DNA from: CAZUEG01 sp043798775
Lineage (GTDB): Bacteria; Patescibacteriota; Minisyncoccia; Minisyncoccales; GWA2-46-15
Direction of reading: 5' to 3'
Assembly: GCA_043798775.1 (NCBI GenBank)
Contig: JAZDOL010000008.1
Coordinates: 1 to 17,398, forward strand
DNA length: 17,398 nt
The notes beneath the pieces are model-generated. The model searched no databases, was not told where the DNA came from, and saw only the letters and a list, made by a program, of their open reading frames with translations. Made by a program: the position numbers and the translations under genes. Positions 6,826 to 13,500 of the stretch are shown piece by piece; position 1 is the first letter of the stretch, and each line of letters starts with the position of its first letter.

Positions 6826-7515
6826 ATGGTCAAAAAAATTCTGGCGCGGGCGCTGTTAATGTTGATGGCAATGGCATTGCCATCACTGACGGCCGGCGCT
6901 GTCGGCGTCCCGGGCGTAGATGTCCGGGGGTTGCTGTTTGTGGACAGCAACCGCAATGGCGTCCTTGATGGCGGAGAAGATCGGGCGATTTACTCCGCCA
7001 AGGTGCAACTCGCCGGGTTAACGACCCGGAGCACCTATTCTTACGACGGCATCTATCAGTTTGATGCCGTCCTGCCCGGTCGTTATGTGATAACGGCCGG
7101 GCTGAAAGACGGAAATGGCGGTGAGTTGCTCCTTGCGGGGCAGATCATTGCCGTCGTTCCGTCGTCGGTCGGGTACAATGTGCCGATGTACCCGGCCGGG
7201 TGTCAGAACACGGTCGCCGGGACCGTGTTCATAGATGCGAACAAAAACGGCGAGCAGGAGCCCGGGGAACTGGGCGTCCCCAACGCCGTAATCGTGTTCG
7301 CTTCTATCCCACCGGGTTTTGCCGTTCTTGCCATCGCCGGCGAGGACGGTAATTACTCGGTTAGCCTCGTATGTGGCGAATACGAGGTTATAGCGACGGT
7401 GCCCGGTTTCATTGGGCGCCGAAATCTCTCCGTTGGCGAGGTCGTCGGTGGCCTCACCAACATCCCCATGGTTAGTCTCGAGCGGCGCTGGTTGCCGCTC
7501 GTGATGAGCCACTAA
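6826..7515 (+). CDS. Secreted protein with two SdrD-B-like (prealbumin-like) domains
   Basis: A protein of 229 residues from an ATG preceded by a strong Shine-Dalgarno (AAAGGAGG, ending 3 bases before it), unlike its neighbours. Residues 1-25 are a signal peptide (KK, hydrophobic core, small-residue end). Two repeats follow. Domain 1 has RGLLFVDSNRNGVLDGGED (about 34-52), domain 2 has AGTVFIDANKNGEQEPGE (about 132-150). Both are the Asp/Asn-rich calcium-binding signature of SdrD-B domains, each followed by a beta-sandwich pattern (Y...V.LPGRYVI; Y.VSLVCGEYEV). There is no LPXTG or membrane anchor, so probably released or loosely held outside the cell. The C-terminus ends WLPLVMSH, an aromatic-LPLV tail that may be a sorting or packing motif. 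Base composition is clearly GC-richer than neighbours, suggesting transfer. Confidence 0.75.
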   Translation: MVKKILARALLMLMAMALPSLTAGAVGVPGVDVRGLLFVDSNRNGVLDGGEDRAIYSAKVQLAGLTTRSTYSYDGIYQFDAVLPGRYVITAGLKDGNGGELLLAGQIIAVVPSSVGYNVPMYPAGCQNTVAGTVFIDANKNGEQEPGELGVPNAVIVFASIPPGFAVLAIAGEDGNYSVSLVCGEYEVIATVPGFIGRRNLSVGEVVGGLTNIPMVSLERRWLPLVMSH

Positions 7516-7521
7516 GAAAAG

Positions 7522-7543
7522 GTCCCCCCGCCCGGGACTTTTT
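7522..7543 (+). terminator. Terminator of the SdrD-B-like gene
   Basis: GTCCC (7522-7526) pairs with GGGAC (7534-7538), followed by five T (7539-7543). It lies immediately after the stop at 7515. The 5-bp stem with a C-rich 7-nt loop is modest. Confidence 0.6.
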
Positions 7544-7558
7544 GTTTGAACTCAAAAT

Positions 7559-7711
7559 TCAAAGAAGGCCTCGCCTTCCTCCCATAACCAAAGAAGGCCA
7601 ACCAAAGAAGGCCTCGCCTTCCTCCCATGACCAAAGAAGGCCTCGCCTTCCTCCCATGACCAAAGAAGGCCTCGCCTTCCTCCCATAACCAAAGAAGGCC
7701 TCGCCTTCTTT
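7559..7711 (+). repeat. 29-bp tandem array of terminator-like hairpins
   Basis: Units at 7559-7587, 7588-7601 (truncated to 14 bp), 7602-7630, 7631-7659, 7660-7688 and 7689-7711 (last one running into T-rich sequence). Each full unit contains the hairpin GAAGGC-CTC-GCCTTC followed by CTCCCATRA. Units differ only at single positions (ATAA or ATGA). There are no variable spacers. Confidence 0.92.
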
Positions 7712-7713
7712 TT
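7691..7713 (+). terminator. Strong Rho-independent terminator, last unit of the array
   Basis: AAAGAAGGC (7691-7699) pairs with GCCTTCTTT (7703-7711) around a CTC loop, and the T-run continues to 7713. This is the only array unit with a T-tract and is probably the ancestor of the others. Confidence 0.8.
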
Positions 7714-8007
7714 AAATCTTTTTAAATTTTCAAACACTAATGAGATTATCTATAATTTTTAATTTGAAATTTAAAATCAATTGTCCGCCTACGGCGGATC
7801 CACCGTAGGTGGAAAATGACTAAATGATTCAATGTTTAAAAATTGAATCATTATAACATTAGGTCTTGACTCGCCTCGCTGAAGCTTCGGCGAAGCGGGT
7901 TAAAAATTTAAAATTTAAAATTTCAAATTCAAAGACATAATATTGTCCAGCGTTTTTACATCTTTGCATGGGGTGCTTATTCAGGCTATTGTTTCGATTT
8001 TGTGTTA
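7714..8007. other. AT-rich spacer with small hairpins
   Basis: No gene seen. It contains reiterated AAATTTAAAATTT words, the double hairpin at 7784-7813, a perfect 11-bp hairpin at 7823-7852 (AATGATTCAAT / ATTGAATCATT, 8-nt loop), and a GC-rich palindromic patch around 7870-7900 (CGCTGAAGCTTCGGCGAAGCG). Confidence 0.6.
7784..7813. repeat. REP-like double hairpin, second copy
   Basis: TCCGCC-TAC-GGCGGA (7784-7798) and TCCACC-GTA-GGTGGA (7799-7813) around GGATCC. Compared with the copy at 190-219, the second stem is changed on both arms (CCG to CCA, CGG to TGG), preserving pairing. Confidence 0.75.
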
Positions 8008-8043
8008 TATCTGTTTACAGATAAACCATATCTGTTACAGATA
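8008..8043. promoter_or_regulatory. Twin palindromic operator upstream of the MscS-like gene
   Basis: Two nearly identical palindromes: TATCTGTTTACAGATA (8008-8023) and TATCTGTTACAGATA (8029-8043). Their centres are about 20.5 bp apart, two helical turns, so two dimers would sit on the same face. The second ends 8 bp before the -10 box and covers the -35 position, which suggests repression or a regulated promoter. Confidence 0.7.
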
Positions 8044-8051
8044 AACTATGT

Positions 8052-8057
8052 TATAAT
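8052..8057 (+). promoter_or_regulatory. -10 box of the MscS-like gene
   Basis: A perfect TATAAT lies at 8052-8057. The -35 region at 17-bp spacing (8029-8034) is TATCTG, a poor match that lies within the second operator palindrome. The leader to the start codon is about 68 bases. Confidence 0.65.
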
Positions 8058-8131
8058 ACACAAACATACTAATAAAGGCCGAACCTTGTTTCAAATTAAC
8101 TATCAAATAGTAATAAAATTAAACAAAAAAT

Positions 8132-8812
8132 ATGATGTTATATGATTGGTATTCGGTAACCGTTAACGCTCTTTTAAATTTATGGCAGGGATTTTTATTA
8201 TTCATGCCAAATCTTTTTGGAGCAACGATTATCTTTGTTCTTGGCTTATTAGTTAGCGCTCTTGTGGGAAAGTGGTCGGCAAAACTCTTAGAAAAATTAC
8301 GGTTCAATAAGTTATTTGAACGGGAAAGCTGGAGAGACGCTTTCAATAAAGCCAACGTAAAAATCAAAGCGTCCGAATTTGTCGGACAGTCGCTTCGCTG
8401 GATATTAACACTAGTATTTCTATCGGCATCGATTGAAATATTAGGGCTATATCAGTTCGCTTCGTTTTTAACCGGTATTCTTGCCTACCTAAATAATGTC
8501 GTTATCGCGGCATTGATTTTTGTGGTTACGGTTGTTGTGGTGGATATCGTTGTTAAGCTAATTGTAACAACTGGCGAAGGAGCAAAATTTACCCGCACGA
8601 AAATGGCGGGAGAAATGGCCCGTTGGTCGATTTGGGTGTTTGCGATTATGGCGATTATCCATCAGTTAGGCGTCGCCACACGATTAGTGGAAATTCTTTT
8701 CACTGGAATTGTGATGCTGGTGGTTATTGCTGGTGGATTGGCATTCGGTTTGGCGGGAAAAGATGCCGCTAACGATGTTATTCGCGACATAAAAGAACGA
8801 ATGAGAGATTAA
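8132..8812 (+). CDS. MscS-type mechanosensitive channel-like membrane protein (conserved TM helix)
   Basis: A protein of 226 residues from the ATG at 8132, whose second codon is also ATG. Four to five hydrophobic helices are visible (about residues 18-45, 85-105, 118-140, 158-178, 184-210). The final segment GIVMLVVIAGGLAFGLAGKDAANDVI matches the glycine/alanine-rich pore-type helix ending in (A/G)FGLxGKD of conserved-TM-helix proteins related to MscS. The usual large cytoplasmic MscS beta domain is missing, as expected for this short subfamily. Likely location is the cytoplasmic membrane, and a role in osmotic relief is inferred from the family only. It has its own promoter with a double operator and lies just upstream of the 23S promoter on the same strand. 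Confidence 0.75.
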   Translation: MMLYDWYSVTVNALLNLWQGFLLFMPNLFGATIIFVLGLLVSALVGKWSAKLLEKLRFNKLFERESWRDAFNKANVKIKASEFVGQSLRWILTLVFLSASIEILGLYQFASFLTGILAYLNNVVIAALIFVVTVVVVDIVVKLIVTTGEGAKFTRTKMAGEMARWSIWVFAIMAIIHQLGVATRLVEILFTGIVMLVVIAGGLAFGLAGKDAANDVIRDIKERMRD

Positions 8813-8847
8813 GAAAAGGATAGGGTAAAAAGGGTCAAAATAATACC

Positions 8848-8875
8848 TTGACAAGCTTTTTTAGTTTGCTATTAT
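8848..8875 (+). promoter_or_regulatory. Strong sigma-70-like promoter of the 23S rRNA transcript
   Basis: A perfect TTGACA (8848-8853), 16-bp spacer, and TATTAT (8870-8875), the closest to consensus in the window. Transcription would start near 8882, about 200 bases before mature 23S. It implies 23S is not co-transcribed from a 16S promoter. Confidence 0.8.
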
Positions 8876-8918
8876 TAGGAACATTCATGTATACGAATAT
8901 AGCCAACTTAAAACTAGG

Positions 8919-8984
8919 AAGCGGTTGAGGTTTAACGATCTCTTTTGTTTGTAACAAAAACCGCTTTCTTAAGAAGCGGTTTTT
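8919..8984 (+). terminator. Terminator/antiterminator-like structure in the 23S leader
   Basis: AAAAACCGCTT (8956-8966) pairs with AAGCGGTTTTT (8974-8984) around a 7-nt loop, the T-rich 3' arm giving an intrinsic-terminator shape. Upstream AAGCGGTT (8919-8926) is identical to the 3' arm and can pair with the same AACCGCTT (8959-8966), which would prevent the terminator. This is the layout of an attenuator. Alternatively promoter and terminator delimit a short RNA of about 105 nt. Confidence 0.6.
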
Positions 8985-9055
8985 GTAAATTGATTACCAA
9001 ATTAATTACCAAATCAATTACCGCGCCATGGCTGATATGAAGCACCTTTACAATT

Positions 9056-9088
9056 GAATACTGATATTAATTGCTAGCTAAAAACGGT
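9056..9088 (+). other. 5' arm of the 23S processing stem
   Basis: This segment (GAATAC...GATATTAATTGC...ACGGT) is complementary over nearly its full length to 13390-13421, bringing the two ends of the 23S precursor together in a stem of about 32 bp, the usual RNase III substrate. Confidence 0.8.
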
Positions 9089-9302
9089 GAACGGCAAATG
9101 GTGGATGCCTTGGGATGTTGAGGCGATGAAGGACGTGGCGTGACTGCGATAAGCCTCGGGGAAGTGTCTAGCGACTTTTGATCCGAGGATGTCCGAATGG
9201 GGAAACCCGATTGCGTAAAACGCAATTGACCCTAAGATTATATCAAAGGGTGGCATACCCGCTGAAGTGAAACATCTCAGTAAGCGGAGGAAAAGAAAAC
9301 AA

Positions 9303-9321
9303 TGTCCCGCTCGACGGGACA
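9303..9321 (+). repeat. Small GTCCCG hairpin inserted in 23S domain I
   Basis: TGTCCCG (9303-9309) pairs with CGGGACA (9315-9321). It sits between GAGGAAAAGAAA and the ATTCCC...AGTAGCGGCGAG motif, where E. coli has only a few bases (near position 250). It belongs with the GTCCCGCT-ended hairpins elsewhere. Confidence 0.6.
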
Positions 9322-9728
9322 CATTCCCTTAGTAGCGGCGAGTGAAAAGGGAACAGCCCAGATCTTATTTTCGCAAGAAGATAAGAAGTTGTAAGTTAGA
9401 CACGCGTCAGGACGCAAGTTCTGAACAGAGTTAATTAAAATGTGATTTGGTTAGTCAAAGCTTCTGGAAAGGAGCGCCATAGATGGTAATAGCCCAGTAG
9501 ATAAAAATCATCACATGCTTTGAGTGTCTGTACTTGAGTACTATCGGGAATGAAATCTCGGTAGGAATCCGGCCGAACTACGTGGCCAAGGCTAAATACT
9601 CAACATCACCGATAGTGAACTAGTACCGCGAGGGAAAGGTGAAAAGTAGCCCGATGAGGGCAGTGAAATAGTAACTGAAACCATTTTGCCTACAATGAGT
9701 CGAAGCCCTTCGATTCGACACTGCGTGT

Positions 9729-9794
9729 CTCGCTCAGGGTAAACTGCCTTGTGTATATTGCAGAATATATATGAGGTGGCTTGCCCCGAGCGAG
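9729..9794 (+). repeat. Hairpin expansion at 23S helix 25
   Basis: CTCGCTCAGGG (9729-9739) pairs with CCCC-GAGCGAG (9784-9794), enclosing a second stem (GCCTTGTGTATATT / AATATATATGAGGTGGC). With adjacent small hairpins the helix-25 region (E. coli about 540-560) is roughly 100 nt longer than in E. coli. Helix 25 is a classical site of excised intervening sequences, but it is also naturally variable. Confidence 0.5.
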
Positions 9795-10437
9795 GTACGT
9801 AGTACCGAGTCGAGGGGTAACGGCGTGCCTATTGAAGAATGATCCAACGAGTCTTAGTACATAGCTTGTCTAACCCCGTCTCGGGGGAAGGCGAAGTGAA
9901 AGCGAGCGTTAATAGCGCAAATACGGCTGTGTACTATGAACCCGAAGCCAAGCGAGCTTACCATGGTCAGGGTGAAGTTCGTCGAAAGACGAATGGAGGC
10001 CCGAACCCGTAAGCCGTGCAATACTTTGGGATGAACTGTGGTAAGAAGTGAAAAGCTTATCGAGCTTGGGAATAGCTGGTTCTCCCCGAAATAAATTTAG
10101 GTTTAGCGTCTTTGTAAACTAGCGGGGGTAGAGCACTAGATGGGAACTCTTGGACTTTTGTCCGGTTTTCCTAACTAAACTCCGAATACCGCTAACCAAT
10201 ACAAGGGCAGTTAGTCTGCGGGGGCTAAGCTCCGTAGACGAGAGGGAAACAGCCCAGATCTTAATCTAAGGCCCCTAAATTTGAGCTAAGTGCAAAACAA
10301 GGAAGTGGAATTCCATAGATAATTAGGAGGTTAGCTTAGAAGCAGCTACCCTTTAAAAAGTGCGTAACAGCTTACTAACTAAGGGATTCCGCGCCGAATA
10401 TACACAGGGCTAAGCTCAGTGCCGACGATAAGACGTT

Positions 10438-10529
10438 CCAGTGCCGATATTGCGGCTGATAGTAATGTGTCTCTTGATTAAATTTCGGCAGAGACATTAA
10501 TAATTATCGGAAACAATATCGGCATTGGG
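10438..10529 (+). repeat. IVS-like 92-nt hairpin in 23S helix 45, copy 1
   Basis: CCAGTGCCGATATT at the 5' end pairs with AATATCGGCATTGG at the 3' end over 14 bp. Inside, GTCTC pairs with GAGAC and a TTTCGGCA word is present. It lies between CCGACGATAAGACG and GGGTAGGGGAGCG, E. coli about 1165-1180. A second copy lies at 11165-11259. Confidence 0.75.
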
Positions 10530-11164
10530 ACGGGTAGGGGAGCGTTCTATGACCAGTGAAGCTGAATCGTAAGGTTTGGTGGAGGTCATAGAAGTGAGAA
10601 TGTTGGAATGAGTAACCGCAATCGCCGTGAAAGCCGGCGACACCGTAAGCCTGAGGTTTCCTTGGCAATGTTGATCAGCCAAGGGTTAGGCGGTCCTAAG
10701 ACGTAGCCGAAAGGTGAAGCCGATGGACAGCCGGTTAATATTCCGGCCCTCCGATGCAATATTCAAGAAGATGACGAAGTTTAGTAATCCGGGCAGGTTA
10801 TTGGATTCCTGTTGTTAATCTAAGGGCAACTAAGGGTTAACAGGATGTTGGACTACGGTCTGACTAACTCGGACGAGCAAGTTTCCAGGAAAAGTCTTTA
10901 AGAAGTTATGTGCATTGGATCCGTACCTAAACCGACACAGGTAGGCTAGCATAAGTGTGCTAAGGTGAACGTGTGAAACCTCGTTAAGGAACTCGGCAAA
11001 AAAGCGATCGTAACTTCGGGATAAGATCTGCCACCTTCGGGTGGTTGCAACTAAAGTCTCTCAAGCGACTGTTTACCAAAAACACAGGTCCCTGCTAAAC
11101 TCGTAAGAGGATGTATAGGGGCTGAGACCTGACCAGTGCTGGAACGTTAAGGATGGGGGTCTTC

Positions 11165-11259
11165 CCAGTGCCGATATTGCGGCTGATAATAATATGTCCC
11201 GTTTGATTCAATTTCGGCAGAGACACATAAAAATTATCGGAAATAATATCGGCATTGGG
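11165..11259 (+). repeat. IVS-like 95-nt hairpin in 23S, copy 2
   Basis: Near-identical to 10438-10529: same 14-bp terminal stem, with scattered differences and small indels in the interior. It lies between GGATGGGGGTCTTC and GTCGGCTCACTG, E. coli about 1870, just upstream of the first intron. The most similar parts are the outer stem arms. Confidence 0.75.
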
Positions 11260-11303
11260 TCGGCTCACTGTCTGAAGCGCCAGTGAACGTCCGCGGTAAC
11301 TAT

Positions 11304-11577
11304 AAACTCACGGATTGTAGTTATAAAATTTGGCTATTTGCGGGAAGATCTCGTGTAATTTGAGCGTACTCGTAAGGAATTCGTCCTCCTTGCAGTAAAA
11401 ATCGCCTCAATAGAGAAAATCCGCAGGAAAGATTGTTTGTGAGTCATGATAGGATAATTTATTATTTTAGACGATTATCCGTTTCACAAACAAAATCCCC
11501 AGAGACTATACGCCAAACCCCATCAGGAGGGGATGATATAGTCCGATCTCATAGGCGACTATGAGCTAACATAAATG
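11304..11577 (+). ncRNA. ORF-less group I intron in 23S (E. coli site ~1917)
   Basis: The 274-nt insertion interrupts the helix-69 loop: the left exon ends CGGTAACTAT and the right exon resumes AACCGTGTTAAAGTAGCG. The base before the right exon is G11577 (omega-G). The intron has a P1 guide: GTAGTTA near 11317 pairs with the exon TAACTAT, with a U-G at the splice site. Core signatures are TTGCGGGAA and ATCCGCAGG (P4), AGAGACTATAC with GATATAGTCC (P7), P8 CCCC-ATCAGGA-GGGG and a terminal P9 hairpin CTCATA...TATGAG. No ORF is present, so it is a pure ribozyme that may self-splice. Confidence 0.88.
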
Positions 11578-11860
11578 AACCGTGTTAAAGTAGCGTAACC
11601 CCTTGCCGGGTAAGTTCCGGCCCGCATGAAAGGTATAACGACTTGAGAACTGTCTCAACGAGGCGCACGGTGAAATTACAGTACCGGTAAAGATGCCGGT
11701 TAATTGCAGCTAGACGGAAAGACCCCGGGAGCTTTACTATACCCAGATATTGAGTTTTGGTTTTAAATGCGTAGCGTAGGCGGGAGACTTTGAAGTCCTG
11801 ATCTCGGTCAGGGTGGAGTCGCCGATGAAACACCGCTCTTTTAAAATCTTTATTCTAACT

Positions 11861-11989
11861 GTCCCGCTGCCGAAGTTGTTTTGAGTTTTGTAGCTGTCCC
11901 AAACCGGTCCCAAATGATATTTTCAGTTTTGGGCCCAGAAAAGAAAAAGGGACTAGCTTTCAACAAGAAGACAATTTCGGCAGCGGGAC
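11861..11989 (+). repeat. 129-nt hairpin insertion in 23S helix 79 region
   Basis: GTCCCGCTGCCGAAGTTG (11861-11878) pairs with CAATTTCGGCAGCGGGAC (11972-11989) over 18 bp with one wobble. It replaces the short apex found in E. coli near 2200-2220, before GACAGTGTCTGG. An inner hairpin pairs GGTCCCAAA with TTTTGGGCC, and TAGCTGTCCC with GGGACTAGC. The AATTTCGGCAG word is shared with the two copies at 10438 and 11165. Confidence 0.7.
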
Positions 11990-12362
11990 GAGACAGTGTC
12001 TGGCGGGTAGTTTGAGTGGGGCACTTTTCTCCTAAAAGGTAATGGAGAAGCTTATAAGGTCGGCTAGCTCCGGATGGAAATCGGAGTGATAGGACAAAGC
12101 CATATGCCGGCTTTACTGCAAGAGGGATAACTCACGCAGTTACGAAAGTAGAACTTAGTGAACCGACCGTGGTTTGTAGAAACGCGGAAGATCACCAGAC
12201 AAAAGTTACCCCGGGGATAACAGGCTAGTAGGGCCCGCAAGTCCATATTAACGGCCCTGTTCGGCACCTCGATGTCGGCTCATCTTATCCTGGGACTGTA
12301 TAAGGCCCCAAGGGTTTGGCTGTTCGCCAATTAAAAAGATACGTGAGCTGGGTTCAAACCGT

Positions 12363-13077
12363 CAATTTGGCGGCTTCAGGCGGTGACGCCTGAATGCAAT
12401 CCTTTGTTAATGAACAAAGGAATAAACTGACTCATATCGGTGAAGTCCTAACATAAATATGCATTGATTTGCAACCTGTCATATGTTAGGATAATACCGA
12501 GGGAAGTTATGTATGCCTAAGAGTATTTCATTAACAAAAAGAGCATATTTAGCAGGTTTCTTGGACGGAGACGGTAGCGTTTATGTTCGTTTAAAACCGA
12601 ACAAAACATATCGTTTCGGATACCAAGTAGCTCTTTATATTGTTCTTTTTCAGTCACAAAAGGAACAGGTCTTATTCGAAAAAGTTTGTTCCATGATTAA
12701 TCTTGGCCATATGAGAAAAAGAAACGATGGCATCTCTGAATATGTAATTCAGAAAATAGATGCCATTAAAATCTTTATCCCAATGGTTATGCCGTATGTT
12801 ATTCTGAAAAGAAGGCAGTTAAACCTTCTAAGTAAGATAATCAAGAAGAGAGAAACAATATCAACGAAAAACGATTTCTTGAAACTAATGGCAATGATTG
12901 ATCAATTTCGTGATCTGAATTACTCCAAAAGAAGGATTAAGCGTACATTAACCCCGTAGAGACTTTCCGAGAAATCGGAGGAGTCGAACCAAACGGTTCG
13001 GCTAATACGTCGGTCTTCTTAATTCGAATTAAGAAGGTGGTATAGTCCATGCACTTAGTAATAAGTGAATAAACATG
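12363..13077 (+). ncRNA. Group I intron in 23S (E. coli site ~2593) carrying a homing endonuclease
   Basis: The 715-nt insertion lies between GAGCTGGGTTCAAACCGT and CGCGAGACAGGTTGGTCCC, matching the E. coli 2593 site used by the Chlamydomonas chloroplast 23S intron. The left exon ends in T12362; the guide GCGG (around 12370) pairs with CCGT; G13077 ends the intron. Visible helices: P2 TTCAGGCG-GTGA-CGCCTGAA, P5 TCCTAACATA/TATGTTAGGA, P4 TCGGT/ACCGA, P8 palindrome CTTCTTAATTCGAATTAAG near 13017-13036, P7 3' strand GGTATAGTCC, and P9 CACTTAGTAATAAGTG. The open reading frame is inserted in a peripheral loop after P5/P4. Confidence 0.88.
12513..12959 (+). CDS. LAGLIDADG homing endonuclease, I-CreI family
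   Basis: A protein of 148 residues, close to the 163 of I-CreI. The single motif LAGFLDGDGS begins at L13 and places D20 where the I-CreI catalytic Asp lies. Further matches recalled from I-CreI: KPN at 28-30, F35, Q38, Q47, R68 and R70, and LKRRQLNLLSKII, whose K99 aligns with catalytic K98 after one insertion. Position 51 is Glu where I-CreI has Arg, a possible difference in activity. Single-motif enzymes act as homodimers. The enzyme would cut intron-less 23S alleles at the 2593 site, promoting intron spread; some also assist splicing. The ATG at 12513 is chosen because it aligns the N-terminus exactly. Confidence 0.9.
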   Translation: MPKSISLTKRAYLAGFLDGDGSVYVRLKPNKTYRFGYQVALYIVLFQSQKEQVLFEKVCSMINLGHMRKRNDGISEYVIQKIDAIKIFIPMVMPYVILKRRQLNLLSKIIKKRETISTKNDFLKLMAMIDQFRDLNYSKRRIKRTLTP

Positions 13078-13389
13078 CGCGAGACAGGTTGGTCCCTATC
13101 TACTGCAATCGTCGAGTCTTGAGGGGAGTTGGCCCTAGTACGAGAGGACCGGGCTGAACTGACCTCTGGTGTACCTGCTGTTTTGCCAAAAGCATTGCAG
13201 GGTAGCTACGTCGGGTCTTGATAAGTGCTGAAAGCATCTAAGCACGAAGCATACCCCAAGATTAGGACTCATAGATCCCTTGGAGACAACAAGGTTCCGC
13301 CAATGGGTGGATTCGTAGCAATACGAAGATAGGCTGCCGGTGTAAGCCCAGTAATGGGTTAAGCCAAGCAGTACTAATAGATCATACAA

Positions 13390-13421
13390 ACCGTTTTAGC
13401 TAGCAATTAATATCCGTATTC
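13390..13421 (+). other. 3' arm of the 23S processing stem
   Basis: ACCGTTTTAGCTAGC...GTATTC is the complement of 9056-9088, with one mismatch and one extra A in the 5' arm. It brackets the 3' end of mature 23S. Confidence 0.8.
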
Positions 13422-13500
13422 ATAATTACCCCGTATTAAACAAGATTATATCAATCGTGTTTAGTATATGGGGACTATACTGGCGTTGTCCCACCTGTTC

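Larger units (their letters stand above)
9078..13400 (+). rRNA. 23S ribosomal RNA, interrupted by two group I introns and several hairpins
   Basis: Conserved landmarks occur in order: GGTGGATGCC near the 5' end (9100); AGTAGCGGCGAG (9331); GGGAATAGCTGGTTCTCC (10068); CCGACACAGGTAG (10931); AAGACGGAAAGACCCC-type motif (11713-11728); CCCCGGGGATAACAGGCT (12210); CTCGATGTCGGCTC (12268); and the sarcin-ricin loop AGTACGAGAGGACC (13137-13150). Ends are estimated from alignment with E. coli ends and from the processing stem (about +/-5 nt). The gene spans 4.3 kb; exons are 9078-11303, 11578-12362 and 13078-13400. After removing the introns about 3.33 kb remain, and hairpin insertions account for most of the excess over the usual 2.9 kb. 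It has its own promoter, and no 16S lies between it and the upstream protein gene. 5S follows downstream. Confidence 0.95.

Noticed and set aside
7018..7512. 164-codon minus-strand frame opposite the SdrD-B-like gene
   Set aside because: It is a shadow of a GC-rich gene; the plus strand has a signal peptide, Shine-Dalgarno and domain repeats.
7559..7711. CRISPR-like array with 29-bp period
   Set aside because: Units are directly joined with no unique spacers, each is a terminator-type hairpin, and no cas gene is near.
9074..13389. Open frames on the minus strand across the 23S gene (for example 9074-9322, 11585-11833, 12064-12267, 13135-13389)
   Set aside because: They lie antisense to conserved rRNA and show no protein family character.
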